Source of the DNA: Sphingobacterium bovistauri
GTDB lineage: Bacteria; Bacteroidota; Bacteroidia; Sphingobacteriales; Sphingobacteriaceae
Assembly: GCF_020295405.1 (NCBI RefSeq)
Contig: NZ_JADEYP010000003.1
Location: forward strand, 62,001 to 126,000
Reading direction: 5' to 3'
DNA length: 64,000 nt
Shown here: positions 27,457-38,793 of the stretch, one piece after another
Position numbering within the stretch: the first letter of the stretch is position 1
Layout of the letters: each line of letters begins with the position of its first letter
Translations under genes and position numbers: made by a program
Notes under the pieces: model-generated
The model's input: the letters and a program-made list of their open reading frames with translations, nothing else
Told to the model about the DNA's origin: nothing
Database searches by the model: none

Positions 27457-30400
27457 ATGATAAAATTTTTAACACCTCCTTTCCATGCTGTAAAAAGGAG
27501 AAACGCGTCTGTATTTACAGTTATAATGACTGCGGTGGTAACATCCAGTTTTGCAAATACCTTAAACGTAGATAAGGGAATTGTCAATGCAAATACGTTT
27601 AGAAATACTGGAATCAACAGCTCCCAGTTGCTTTTGAATAATAAACAAACTACTATTCGTGGAAAAATAGTAGATAAAGATAATAATGCTTTAGCTGGTG
27701 TGAATATATCAGTCGCTGGCTCTAAAGAATCAACGCTTTCTGCTGCTGATGGATCATTTACTATAAAAGGAAATATTGGAACAGAATTAATTTTTTCTTA
27801 CGTAGGGTATAATAAAGTCGAATATAAAGTTGAATCTTTAGATGACAACATGATCACTTTAATGGAGAATAGTGAAGTGTTGGAGGAGGCTGTGGTTGTA
27901 GGTTTTGGAACGCAAAAAAAATCTAGTGTTGTAAGTTCTATTACTAGTGTAAAAGGTTCTGATTTACGATTCCCCACAAGAAATTTGACAAATAACCTTG
28001 CTGGTCAACTACCTGGTTTGATTGCTATTCAACGTTCTGGTGAACCAGGTTATGACAATTCAGAATTTTGGATTCGTGGAGTAAGCTCCTTTTCTGGAGG
28101 AACGAGTCCATTGGTGTTGGTTGACGGTATACCTCGCGCGATGCAAGATATCGAACCCGACGAGATAGAGACTTTCACTCTTTTGAAAGATGCAGCAGCA
28201 ACTGCTGTATATGGAGCTGAGGGAGCCAATGGTGTAATCATTATTACGTCTAAACGTGGTATAAGTCAAAAGACTCAAGTCAACTACAGAGGTGAATATA
28301 GCGTAATGAAACCGACAAGATTACCAGAGTTTTTAAATTCTGCTGACTACATGATGCTTTATAATGAAGCACTGAAGAATGAAGGTTCAGCGATAATGTT
28401 TTCTGATGAATTAATAGAAAATTACCGTAAGGGCGAAGATTTGGATTTATATCCGAATACCAATTGGTTAGATCTGATGCTAGATGATAAAACCAAGAAT
28501 ATGCGACATACACTAAATTTCAGAGGGGGTGGTGATATAGCTAAGTTCTTTGTTTCAGGCGCATATTTTTCAGAAAGTGGGATTTTTAAACAAAATGAGC
28601 TTGCTGAATACAATAATAATATTGGACTTAAGCGCTATAATTTGCGTTCGAATATAGACTTGCAGGTCACAAAATCTACTTCACTATTTGTTGATTTAAG
28701 TGGTCAATATCTTACCACCAATTATCCTGGTGTTGGTACAGGTTTGATTTTTCAACGAATGACAACAATTCCTTCGTACATCATACCGGCAATATATTCG
28801 GACGGAACAATACCAGGCCATCCACGTCCTAGTGGAAACCGTATAAATCCTTATAATTTACTAATGGAGTCGGGCTATGCTAAGGAATGGCGATCAAGTG
28901 TACAATCTAATGTGGGAGTGAAGCAAAATTTAAATTTCATCACCGAAGGATTAACAGCGCAAGGTAATATTAGTTACGATGCAGTTATGAATTATTACAT
29001 GACACGTACGAAAACTCCCAAGCAGTTTTATGCAACAGGTAGGAATCCAGATGGCTCTTTAATCTATCGTGAAGTTGTTGCTGGAAATCCTGATTTTGGA
29101 GAGCCTTCTGAAACCAACAATGGGAATAAAAACATCTATTTAGAGATGTCTTTAAGATATAATCGAAAATTTCTTGAGAAACATGATGTAGGAGGGATGT
29201 TATTGACTTATCAGAAGGAATCGCAATTGCACAGTGAGGCATTGGCATTTCGTAAGCAAGGTTATGTTGGACGTGTGACTTATGGATACGATAATCGCTA
29301 TGCGATAGAAGGTAATTTTGGTTTTACGGGGTCAGAAACTTTCGCGCAGGATTATCGTTTTGGATTTTTTCCAGCTGTAGGAGCTTCTTGGACTATTAGT
29401 AATGAACCATTTTTAGGTGATAATTTTAAATCCGTTGTAAATAATTTACGTTTAAGAGCATCATTGGGTCGTACGGGTAATGATAATACGGGTGGTGCTA
29501 GATTTTTATATAGAGGAACATTTGCAACAGGAGCAGCAGGTTATCCTTTCGGTATCGGTGGATCAGGCACACTGAATGGATTGGCTGGCCTTATAGAAGG
29601 ACGTTTTGAAGCGCCTTATTTGTCTTGGGAAATTGAAGATAAAAAGAATTTGGGTCTAGAGATAGGTCTCTGGAATAATAAAATCGATTTACAGGTTGAT
29701 TATTTTGATAACAATCGTTCTAATATTTTATTACAAAGACGTACGGTATCAGCGGTAGCAGGATTTCGTCAAAATCCATGGCAAAACTTTGGGAAAGTTT
29801 CCAATCAAGGTGTGGATGGAAGCATAAATATTAGACAGAAAATTGGTAGTGAATTTATTTTGAGTGCACGAGGAAATGTGACGTATGCTCGAAATAAAAT
29901 AATCGAATATGATGAGATTCCACAATTATACCCATGGATGAACGATACAGGTAATCGCTTAAGAAGTTGGAATTTGTATATAGCTGATGGATTGTATAAG
30001 CATGATGATTTCATTATCACAGATAATAATGGAGTCAAATCCTATCAGTTAAAAGATGATGTAGTAAGTTCTACATTAAGTTCAAATATTCGTCCTGGAG
30101 ATATAAAATATCAGGATTTAAATGGTGACGGTATTATTAATCAATACGATCAAACTAAGCGAGCAGCCAACCCCAATGTGCCTGAATTAATTTATGGATT
30201 TGGTTTGTCAGGGGAGTACAAAAGCTTCTATGCAAATGTGTTTTTTCAAGGTGCTGGAAAAGTTTCCACAGTTCTTGGCGCCAATTCGCCAGCTGGATTC
30301 TTCCCTTTCCAATGGGGAGTTGATGAATCAAACCTTCGTGTTCAAGCGTTAGACCGTTGGACAGAAGAAAACCCTTCTGATAATGTATTTTACCCAAGGT

Positions 30401-30678
30401 TACATTCTGCAACTTTTGCAAACAATTCTGTGGCAAGTACTTGGTGGTTAAGGGACGCTTCTTTTATACGATTGAAAAATGTTGAAATAGGATATAGATT
30501 TAAAGAAACAGGACTCTCAAAATATGGATTAAAGTCAGGTAGGATTTATTTGAATGGAAATAATATTCACGTGTGGGATAACATAAAAATGTGGGATCCT
30601 GAATTAGGTAATGCAAATGAAGGTCTTAATTATCCAATACCATCAGCCTATACATTTGGACTTGAATTTAACTTCTAA
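27457..30678 (+). CDS. SusC-like TonB-dependent receptor without STN domain
   Basis: 1073 residues. A long N-terminal leader precedes a carboxypeptidase-regulatory-like domain (TTIRGKIVDKDNNALAGVNI), TonB-box region (EEAVVVGFGTQ), plug (PLVLVDGIPRAMQDIEP; FTLLKDAAATAVYGAEGANG) and barrel ending in TFGLEFNF. Unlike the receptor at 19571 it has no STN domain and no adjacent FecI/FecR, so it probably only transports. The SusD partner follows after 10 bp. A 209-bp gap separates it from the GH29 gene. Confidence 0.95.
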   Translation: MIKFLTPPFHAVKRRNASVFTVIMTAVVTSSFANTLNVDKGIVNANTFRNTGINSSQLLLNNKQTTIRGKIVDKDNNALAGVNISVAGSKESTLSAADGSFTIKGNIGTELIFSYVGYNKVEYKVESLDDNMITLMENSEVLEEAVVVGFGTQKKSSVVSSITSVKGSDLRFPTRNLTNNLAGQLPGLIAIQRSGEPGYDNSEFWIRGVSSFSGGTSPLVLVDGIPRAMQDIEPDEIETFTLLKDAAATAVYGAEGANGVIIITSKRGISQKTQVNYRGEYSVMKPTRLPEFLNSADYMMLYNEALKNEGSAIMFSDELIENYRKGEDLDLYPNTNWLDLMLDDKTKNMRHTLNFRGGGDIAKFFVSGAYFSESGIFKQNELAEYNNNIGLKRYNLRSNIDLQVTKSTSLFVDLSGQYLTTNYPGVGTGLIFQRMTTIPSYIIPAIYSDGTIPGHPRPSGNRINPYNLLMESGYAKEWRSSVQSNVGVKQNLNFITEGLTAQGNISYDAVMNYYMTRTKTPKQFYATGRNPDGSLIYREVVAGNPDFGEPSETNNGNKNIYLEMSLRYNRKFLEKHDVGGMLLTYQKESQLHSEALAFRKQGYVGRVTYGYDNRYAIEGNFGFTGSETFAQDYRFGFFPAVGASWTISNEPFLGDNFKSVVNNLRLRASLGRTGNDNTGGARFLYRGTFATGAAGYPFGIGGSGTLNGLAGLIEGRFEAPYLSWEIEDKKNLGLEIGLWNNKIDLQVDYFDNNRSNILLQRRTVSAVAGFRQNPWQNFGKVSNQGVDGSINIRQKIGSEFILSARGNVTYARNKIIEYDEIPQLYPWMNDTGNRLRSWNLYIADGLYKHDDFIITDNNGVKSYQLKDDVVSSTLSSNIRPGDIKYQDLNGDGIINQYDQTKRAANPNVPELIYGFGLSGEYKSFYANVFFQGAGKVSTVLGANSPAGFFPFQWGVDESNLRVQALDRWTEENPSDNVFYPRLHSATFANNSVASTWWLRDASFIRLKNVEIGYRFKETGLSKYGLKSGRIYLNGNNIHVWDNIKMWDPELGNANEGLNYPIPSAYTFGLEFNF

Positions 30679-30688
30679 AAAATAAATT

Positions 30689-32527
30689 ATGAAAAAGATA
30701 CGTAATACATATAAAATGATGCTCGTTTTAGCTTCATTAACCTTAACCAACTGCAATAAAGATTTTTTAAACGTTTCGGATGAATTAGCAGGTCAACTGA
30801 CCATGACCGAAATTTTTGAAAATGCGGGATATACTAGAAATTGGCACCGCAATATTTTTACAGGTATTCCAAATAGCTCAGGATTGATTTTAGATGTTGG
30901 CGCCTTAACAAATCCATGGACAGGTTCGTCAGATGAATTAAAAATGGCACAGGGAACCTTAAGAACATTGAATTCAAATGGATTTAACTCGGGAAATGCA
31001 CCTTTTCATAGATGGGGTGGATTGTACACATTAATCAGACAAGCCAATCTCTTTATAGAAAATGCAAAGGAGATCCCACAATCAGGCGATACAGATTTTA
31101 TTGATGCCACTGAATTAAAGAAGATGAAAGCTCAAGCGAGATTTTTACGAGCTTATTATCATTACCTATTATTTGAGCAATATGGACCTGTGCCAATTAT
31201 GGAGTCGTCCATTATTCCTTCATCAACTGAGATTGATTTCGAAAGAAATTCTGTGGATGAAGTTGTAGATTATTTGTATAAAGAATTGACGGAAGTTTCC
31301 GCAGAGTTAGACGAAAATTTATCAGATCAAAATTATTTAGCACTACCAAGTAAAGGAGTAGCATTAGCGGTGAGAGCAAGATTATTGATTTATGCGGCAA
31401 GTCCTTTGTATAATGGTGGGTATGAAGAGTCTTTGGCTGTTACAAACCCATCGGGAAAAAAACTTTTCAGTCCTGCAGATCCTACAAAATGGAATAAGGC
31501 AGAATTAGCGCTAAAGGAATTTATCGATTTCGCAGAATCAGGTAAGTATGAGCTTTATAAGGCATATACTAATGGTGCATATGATCCAGATAAATCGTTA
31601 TATGAATTATTCATAAAGTATAATCCTGAAATAATTTGGGCGAATCCAAATCATTCGTGGGGCGCAGTGAATGGTGAAGGTGTGGACAGAAGATCAACAC
31701 CAAGGTCGGAGAATGCCGGTTTTGCGAATATTGCTGTAACACAAGAATTGGTCGATGATTTCTTTATGAATGATGGTCTACCGATAGAAGAATCTCCAAA
31801 ATACAGTGAAAATGGATTTGCCGTTGCTGGTGATGATGTGACAGGACGCACTGAAGTAGGTACATATAAAATGTGGGTCAATAGAGAGCCTCGATTCTAT
31901 CAAACCGTTTTTTATCACGGTCGTAAATGGCATTTAACAAATAGAGTAGTGAAATTTAACCGTGGAAATGGAAATGACAATACCGCTGCAGATCACCCGT
32001 GGTCAGGGTATTTGTTGTATAAACGAATCTCTCGAAATGTACATAACCAAGGTTCATTCCCTAAAAGTGAATATAGACCATCAGTTATTTTTAGGTTAGC
32101 TGAGTTTCAATTGTTGTATGCAGAAGCTATGAATGAGGTTAATCCATCCAATCCTTTGATTATTGATTATGTAGACAAAATAAGAGAAAGAGCGGGTATC
32201 CCGAAATTAAGAGATATCAAGCCTAATATTATTGGTAATCAAAATCTGCAACGCGAAGCTATCCGTGCCGAGATGCGTGTAGAGTTAGCGACAGAAGGTC
32301 AGCGTTACTTTGATGTGAGACGATGGATGATCGCTGAAAATGAAGTCGGTAAGGGTGGACAAGGTGGACTCTTCTATGGAATGAACATGGGAGCAACAAG
32401 TGAAGCTGAATTTTTCAAAAGAACTTCTTATGAGAATAGAGCTTTCGCACGTGAGATGTACTTATATCCAATTCCTCTAGCAGAAATTCAAAAAAGTAAA
32501 AAGTTGGTTCAGAACCCCGGTTGGTAA
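30689..32527 (+). CDS. SusD/RagB-family surface lipoprotein
   Basis: 612 residues, lipobox LTNC near residue 23. It has the SusD helical landmarks MKAQARFLRAYYHYLLFEQYGPVPI, ALPSKGVALAVRARLLIYAASPLYNG, IFRLAEFQLLYAEAMNEVNP, RAEMRVELATEGQRYFDVRRW and the C-terminal YLYPIPLAEIQ. It works with the receptor encoded just upstream. The GH18 gene starts 17 bp after its stop. Confidence 0.95.
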   Translation: MKKIRNTYKMMLVLASLTLTNCNKDFLNVSDELAGQLTMTEIFENAGYTRNWHRNIFTGIPNSSGLILDVGALTNPWTGSSDELKMAQGTLRTLNSNGFNSGNAPFHRWGGLYTLIRQANLFIENAKEIPQSGDTDFIDATELKKMKAQARFLRAYYHYLLFEQYGPVPIMESSIIPSSTEIDFERNSVDEVVDYLYKELTEVSAELDENLSDQNYLALPSKGVALAVRARLLIYAASPLYNGGYEESLAVTNPSGKKLFSPADPTKWNKAELALKEFIDFAESGKYELYKAYTNGAYDPDKSLYELFIKYNPEIIWANPNHSWGAVNGEGVDRRSTPRSENAGFANIAVTQELVDDFFMNDGLPIEESPKYSENGFAVAGDDVTGRTEVGTYKMWVNREPRFYQTVFYHGRKWHLTNRVVKFNRGNGNDNTAADHPWSGYLLYKRISRNVHNQGSFPKSEYRPSVIFRLAEFQLLYAEAMNEVNPSNPLIIDYVDKIRERAGIPKLRDIKPNIIGNQNLQREAIRAEMRVELATEGQRYFDVRRWMIAENEVGKGGQGGLFYGMNMGATSEAEFFKRTSYENRAFAREMYLYPIPLAEIQKSKKLVQNPGW

Positions 32528-32544
32528 CAATTAAATATAAAATT

Positions 32545-34611
32545 ATGAGAAATAATTTTTTTGCAATCCTGCTATGTTTAGTATTGGTGTCAGTCGCATA
32601 TAGAGGTTCTGCACAATATTACATTGGAGGGTACATTCGCCCAGATCGATTGGAAACAGGTCAGATAGGAGCAGAAATTTTAAATAAACATACCGATCTG
32701 ATGATTTTGGGCTTTCATCCCAAGGCAAATGGATATTTATTACGCACGGATCATCAAGCCACATTCACATCTGGTATAAATTATGAGGGCAGCTTTCAAG
32801 GTCGCGCAGGAGTAATGTCATTTAGTGGTGTATCTAACGCATTAATGAATGGTCAACAGGATTTATTGGTAAATAATAAAACCTTTACGTTTGCTTCTTG
32901 GGTCTATATAAATGGGCAATCGACCTATGTGCCGGGCAAATTTTTGTTTAAAAAACAAGAAAATGGCAAAGAAATAAGTTTAAGAATAGGAGGCAACTAC
33001 GGACAATTAATATTTAGAGTTGTCGAAAACGGTATTACTTATTCTGCTACTGCTAATGCACCTGTTACAGGGATTTTATCTAACCAATGGAATCATATAG
33101 CCATTACATTTAATGGAATAGGAACAGCTGGCTCACAAATCAAATTATATGTGAATGGTGTGGCAAAAGTTATGGATTCTTCTGTTGCCTTTCCAACTAC
33201 ATTACCTATTATAAATGGTAATTTTAATATTGGAGAGAATTTTAGCGGCTATTTGGATGAAATATTAGTTAATGACTTAGCATTAGGGCAATCTGACATT
33301 ACTAATTTTTATAACGGAACTTACAACTTTACATCTTTTAATATAACAAAGACAGTTGCGTTATGGAATTTTGACGATACTAATAATGTTGGTAAAGACT
33401 TGCGATCTCATAAAAATATTATAAGTCGGATTAAGTCAATGCGTAATTCTCCAAACATTAAAATTCACTTAACGATATCGGGTGGAGAGTGGCAAACCGC
33501 AATTTCTACAGCGACAGGAAGAACAAACTTTGCCAATGATATCAATAATATTATCATTGATCAACAGTTAGACGGGGTGGACGTAGATTTAGAATGGCCA
33601 ACACAGAACACGGCAGCTGCATTTGCAAATTATAGTGCATTTGTTTTGAAATTGAGGGAAGTTATTGGTAATTCAAAGACATTGTCATTGTCCCTTCATC
33701 CAGGCTATTATAAGGCTAGTTTACCTGCTATAGATGCTTCTGACCATGTTGCTATACAGATGTATGGTCCAAGTACGACTTGGTGGAGTTATACCAAGTA
33801 TGTGGAGGCAGCGCAAGCAGCTTTAGCTTACGGAATTCCTAAAAGTAAATTAATAATGGGCTTACCATTTTTCGCAACAACTGGGGTAGCTGGAGAGCAG
33901 ATTGGGTATCGAGATATTGTAAGTGCAAATCCAAATTTGAATTTTGGTGTAGACCAAATAATGTTTAACGGTAAGAATTATACGTTTAATGGTGTAAATA
34001 CTATTATCCAAAAATCTCAATATGTATGTCAAAATCAATTGGGTGGGATTATGGCATGGGATATACCTTTAGATATGTTGGATTATAATTCATCTCATTC
34101 TTTAGTTCGTGCTGCAATAGATGCATTGAATAGTTGTGCTACCTCAAGTAATGTCACATTATTTGGTGCAAAAAGGGTTAATGATGACATAACCGTTGAT
34201 TGGCAATTAAATCAGTCTAAAGAAATAAATTATTGTGTTATTGAATATTCTAACGATAGTACTAACTTTTATCAATTGGATTCTATCGCTATACAAGCAG
34301 GTCTTAAAGATAGTGTTAAGACGTTTTCAATGAAGATGAAGTTGGTTTCATTAGTAAAATCAGTAGAGAAGGCGAGTCTATCTATTATTGGGGGCATTGT
34401 ATTTTTAATTTTTGCAATCCAGTTGACAAGTAGTAAAAAGTTGAGATCCTTGATAGCTATTTTTGCTGTGACATTAACTATTGTATCTTGTCAAAGGGAG
34501 GAGTTTGTTGCAGAAGAATCTAGTAGTGAAAAGAACCAATATATACGTGTTAAGGCTGTTGATCATCAAGGGAAAACATCTTATAGTGATATTGTTAAAA
34601 TAGCACATTAA
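32545..34611 (+). CDS. GH18 endo-beta-N-acetylglucosaminidase-like protein with inserted LamG domain and C-terminal membrane hairpin
   Basis: 688 residues from the ATG at 32545 (MRNNFFAILLCLVLVSV); an upstream TTG frame start overlaps the SusD stop and was rejected. A signal peptide ends at about residue 24. The first GH18 strand (YYIGGYIRPDRLETGQI...LMILGFHP) is followed by a laminin-G/concanavalin-like domain (about residues 75-270: FTFASWVYINGQ, WNHIAITFNG, IKLYVNGVAKV, GYLDEILVNDLAL). The barrel then resumes (KIHLTISGGEW) with DGVDVDLEW (about 343-351), the DxxDxDxE catalytic motif. The last ~150 residues resemble an FN3-like fold (INYCVIEYSNDSTNFYQL; IRVKAVDHQGKTSYSDI) split by about 60 residues with two hydrophobic segments and TIVSC. 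It likely cuts the chitobiose core of N-glycans or chitin-like chains. Confidence 0.85.
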   Translation: MRNNFFAILLCLVLVSVAYRGSAQYYIGGYIRPDRLETGQIGAEILNKHTDLMILGFHPKANGYLLRTDHQATFTSGINYEGSFQGRAGVMSFSGVSNALMNGQQDLLVNNKTFTFASWVYINGQSTYVPGKFLFKKQENGKEISLRIGGNYGQLIFRVVENGITYSATANAPVTGILSNQWNHIAITFNGIGTAGSQIKLYVNGVAKVMDSSVAFPTTLPIINGNFNIGENFSGYLDEILVNDLALGQSDITNFYNGTYNFTSFNITKTVALWNFDDTNNVGKDLRSHKNIISRIKSMRNSPNIKIHLTISGGEWQTAISTATGRTNFANDINNIIIDQQLDGVDVDLEWPTQNTAAAFANYSAFVLKLREVIGNSKTLSLSLHPGYYKASLPAIDASDHVAIQMYGPSTTWWSYTKYVEAAQAALAYGIPKSKLIMGLPFFATTGVAGEQIGYRDIVSANPNLNFGVDQIMFNGKNYTFNGVNTIIQKSQYVCQNQLGGIMAWDIPLDMLDYNSSHSLVRAAIDALNSCATSSNVTLFGAKRVNDDITVDWQLNQSKEINYCVIEYSNDSTNFYQLDSIAIQAGLKDSVKTFSMKMKLVSLVKSVEKASLSIIGGIVFLIFAIQLTSSKKLRSLIAIFAVTLTIVSCQREEFVAEESSSEKNQYIRVKAVDHQGKTSYSDIVKIAH

Positions 34612-34663
34612 TATTTTGATGACTATTTAAACAATGTATTTAGTCACAGGATTTTGAATTTAA

Positions 34664-34713
34664 AAGAGTCTATAAATATTCAATATGAATTTTTATAGAC
34701 TCTTATTTTTTTT
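34664..34713. terminator. Terminator between the convergent GH18 and prfB genes
   Basis: AAGAGTCTATAAA and TTTATAGACTCTT form a perfect 13-bp stem with a 15-nt loop, followed on the + strand by ATTTTTTTT. It ends the glycan operon and may also serve prfB, which converges from the right. Confidence 0.85.
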
Positions 34714-34749
34714 AGAATAAATCTCTAAATAGATTTAGTAATGAGGGAA

Positions 34750-35833
34750 TTAACCTCCGAATTCCATTAAATACGATTTTAAGAATTCATCCAAATCACC
34801 ATCGAGTACAGCTTGCGTATTTGATGTTTCTGTACCAGTTCTTAAGTCTTTAATTAATTTGTAAGGGTGAAGTACATAATTGCGGATTTGCGATCCCCAT
34901 TCAATTTTTTTCTTTGATCCCTCTATCGCGGCAGAAGCCTCTTGACGTTTACGCATTTCAATCTCATACAATTGAGATTTTAGTAAACGCAACGCATTTT
35001 CTTTATTCTGTAATTGCGAACGAGATTCCTGATTTTTGATAATGATTCCTGATGGTTTGTGATGTAAACGTACAGCAGTTTCCACTTTGTTTACGTTCTG
35101 TCCACCAGCACCTCCAGCCCTGAAAGTATCAAACTCAATTTCAGAGTCTTTTACTTCAATTTCTATATTGTCATCAACTAAAGGGTAGACATACACTGAA
35201 GCAAACGATGTATGTCGTTTGGCGTTGGAGTCAAATGGTGATATACGTACTAAGCGATGAACACCGTTTTCACCTTTTAAATATCCATAAGCAAAGTCTC
35301 CCGAGAATTGTAAGGTTACTGTTTTTATACCAGCAACGTCACCCTCTTGATGATCTTGCTCCGTTACTTTACAGCCATGTTTTTCGCCCCACATGATATA
35401 CATGCGCATTAACATTGCAGCCCAATCACATGATTCTGTACCACCTGCTCCTGCAGTTATTTGTAAGATGGCATCGAGTTGGTCTTCTTCTGCGCTTAGC
35501 ATATTTTTGAACTCCAGCTCTTCCACTTCAGTACGAGCAATTTGATATTGCTCTTCAGCATCTTGTTCGCTAGCATCTCCAGATTGGAAAAATTCATACA
35601 TAATAGCAACATCATCAACAGAAGCTACGACCTGATCAAAATGCTCAGTCCAAATTTTTAAAATCTTTATGCCTTGCAGTATTTTTTCTGCTTCTTTAGG
35701 GGAGTCCCAAAAAGTAGGTTGTAGTGTAATTGCAGTATCTTTTTCTATCTCTGCTTTTTTCGCATCGATGTCAAAGATGCCTCCTCAGGGAAGTAACGCG
35801 ATCCCTCAAGTCTTGAATTTGTTCTTTGGTCAT
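34750..35833 (-). CDS. prfB: Peptide chain release factor 2 (programmed +1 frameshift)
   Basis: RF2 recognises UAA and UGA and triggers peptide release. The ATG is at 35833-35831; 20 codons ([20 protein letters not shown]) are read before an in-frame TGA at 35773-35771. A +1 shift at CTT TGA C continues as [11 protein letters not shown] and so on to the stop at 34750, giving 360 residues, normal for RF2. The codon-recognition tripeptide SPF (about residues 198-200) and the catalytic GGQ in [12 protein letters not shown] (about 243-245) are present. An ORF finder would miss the first 77 residues because of the frameshift. It is convergent to the GH18 gene and divergent from pgi. Confidence 0.95.
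35770..35785 (-). promoter_or_regulatory. prfB +1 frameshift site with internal Shine-Dalgarno
   Basis: On the - strand: AGGAGG (35785-35780), CAT, CTT TGA C. The 3-nt spacing between the SD-like hexamer and the CTT slippery codon, and the C after the UGA, are the same as in the well-studied E. coli prfB element. UGA is decoded by RF2 itself, so low RF2 favours frameshifting and restores RF2: autoregulation. Confidence 0.95.
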
Positions 35834-35837
35834 ATTT

Positions 35838-35845
35838 CAAAGGTA
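35838..35845 (-). promoter_or_regulatory. Possible -7 element for prfB
   Basis: TACCTTTG on the - strand fits TAnnTTTG but ends only 4 bases before the prfB ATG. If used, the mRNA would be leaderless or nearly so; it may be a chance match. Confidence 0.25.
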
Positions 35846-35884
35846 ATAAGTAAAATGCGAAATGAGAAATTCAACGTTTTACCT

Positions 35885-35892
35885 TATATTTG
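35885..35892 (+). promoter_or_regulatory. Bacteroidota-type -7 element for pgi
   Basis: TATATTTG is an exact TAnnTTTG match 31 bp before the pgi ATG. Confidence 0.55.
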
Positions 35893-35914
35893 TTTAATTA
35901 TTTGTTAATTATAA

Positions 35915-37570
<1,656 letters not shown>

Positions 37571-37581
37571 AGCACAATTAA

Positions 37582-37627
37582 AAATCAAATAAGGGGAATA
37601 ATCGTGTTTGTTCCCCTTATTTGATTT
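37582..37627 (+). terminator. Strong hairpin terminator after pgi
   Basis: AAATCAAATAAGGGGAA (37582-37598) and its exact complement (37611-37627) give a 17-bp stem with a 12-nt loop, starting 11 bp after the pgi stop. The AT-rich stem foot supplies the U-run. Confidence 0.85.
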
Positions 37628-37964
37628 CAATCTTCATTAGTATAGCTTACCAGATGATCATTTTGTTTGATGATAATAATTTCAAATTCCCGGTTTTTAT
37701 TTTGATTTTGAAATTAAGCTAATATATTTAAAAGAGATAATGCCTAGATATATAATAATGGTTTTATAGGACAGTTTCAATTGATCAAACTGTAATAGAC
37801 TTTAATTATTGTGCGATTAACTATAACATATAGTGTCAACATGTCAATGAGTTCAATATTATAAACTAAAATTAGTTTAGTAAGGATAAACATTTATTAT
37901 GAATTCCATTGTAAGTTGTTATTGCTTTTGATATTATATTTGTGATAAGTTTGCTGCAAATCAT
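37628..37964. other. Junction region between pgi and the conjugative element, with two palindromes
   Basis: 337 bp without a supported gene. It holds ACAGTTT, 9 bp, AAACTGT (37771-37793, with TTGATCAA in its middle) and AAACTAA, AA, TTAGTTT (37863-37878). These may be terminators for the leftward element operon, protein-binding sites or parts of an attachment end. No tRNA gene or integrase-type direct repeat is visible, so the element boundary cannot be placed exactly. Confidence 0.5.
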
Positions 37965-38774
37965 TCATCTAGACGGATATCTTTGATTATTATTTTTTTG
38001 ACTCAGATCCATTAGATTTTGAAAATCCTCCACCGTATATTGTTTATCTAAATTTTCTTTATTTTCATAAATTATTTTAGCAAGAGTTTCATTATAACTT
38101 TTTGTTAAGCCTTCTGTTTGATGATTTTTGTTATCCCATAGGTTTTTTAATTCTCTAAAAATAAGATAGGAAAGTCCACCATCAATTAATACAGAAAGAA
38201 TTAATCTTTTTCTGTCTGAAAGTATACCTTGACTATCGGTAGCTGAATGTTGAAGTTTTGTGCCATCATGTAGTTCAATTAACTTACCTTTTTTAAAATC
38301 ATCTTGCTGAATTTCTGATAAGGATATGCCATTTACAGATATAATTTGTGGTAGGCGACTTGGGTCGTAGGATACAAAATCTTTGGTTTCTTTATCGTAT
38401 TCAATATTAATGGAAATGATTTGATCGTTTTTGGTTTTGTGCATTTTGCTTATTACGTTTACCTGTTGAGAAATTAGTGCATCAGTTTCGTCAGTTGTGA
38501 GTAAAGGATGTTTTTGAGGTTTATTGTAAATCGGGTGTATTTGCAAAGTGATATTCTCCTGGGTATCTCGATATAGCGAAAGTTTGGCATCGAGTTTCTC
38601 GATTTCGATTCCTTCTACCTGCAACCCTTTAAGACTAATTATATCGGTTCTTCGCCCTGAAAGTAGTGACTCAACATCTTGCGGCTTTATTTTTAAATCA
38701 CCATCCTTATAAAGGCCTAATTTTTCAAATTCTTCTAGGGGAAGGATTTCTATTTTACTTTTTATGTTTTCCAT
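37965..38774 (-). CDS. DUF4099/DUF3945-like conjugative element protein
   Basis: 269 residues. SKIEILPLEEFEKLGLYKDGDLKIKPQDVESLLSGRRTDIISLKG is the N-terminal block seen in DUF4099 proteins carried by Bacteroidota conjugative transposons, and the region with ISVNGISLSEIQQDDFKKGKLIELHDGT resembles DUF3945. No catalytic motif or membrane segment is evident. It is the last gene of the leftward operon, 19 bp after ardC. Known relatives are longer and often repeat-rich; this one is short. Function unknown. Confidence 0.65.
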   Translation of the reverse strand: MENIKSKIEILPLEEFEKLGLYKDGDLKIKPQDVESLLSGRRTDIISLKGLQVEGIEIEKLDAKLSLYRDTQENITLQIHPIYNKPQKHPLLTTDETDALISQQVNVISKMHKTKNDQIISINIEYDKETKDFVSYDPSRLPQIISVNGISLSEIQQDDFKKGKLIELHDGTKLQHSATDSQGILSDRKRLILSVLIDGGLSYLIFRELKNLWDNKNHQTEGLTKSYNETLAKIIYENKENLDKQYTVEDFQNLMDLSQKNNNQRYPSR

Positions 38775-38793
38775 ACTAATGAGTTTGAAAGTA

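Noticed and set aside
28985..30436. Several 60-95-residue - strand frames inside the second SusC gene
   Set aside because: Shadows of the coding strand with no independent support.
32521..32544. TTG start overlapping the SusD stop for the GH18 gene
   Set aside because: The ATG at 32545 begins a proper signal peptide.
35771..35773. In-frame TGA in prfB as a sign of a broken gene
   Set aside because: The AGGAGG spacer CTT TGA C context is the known programmed frameshift element and the downstream frame is intact RF2.
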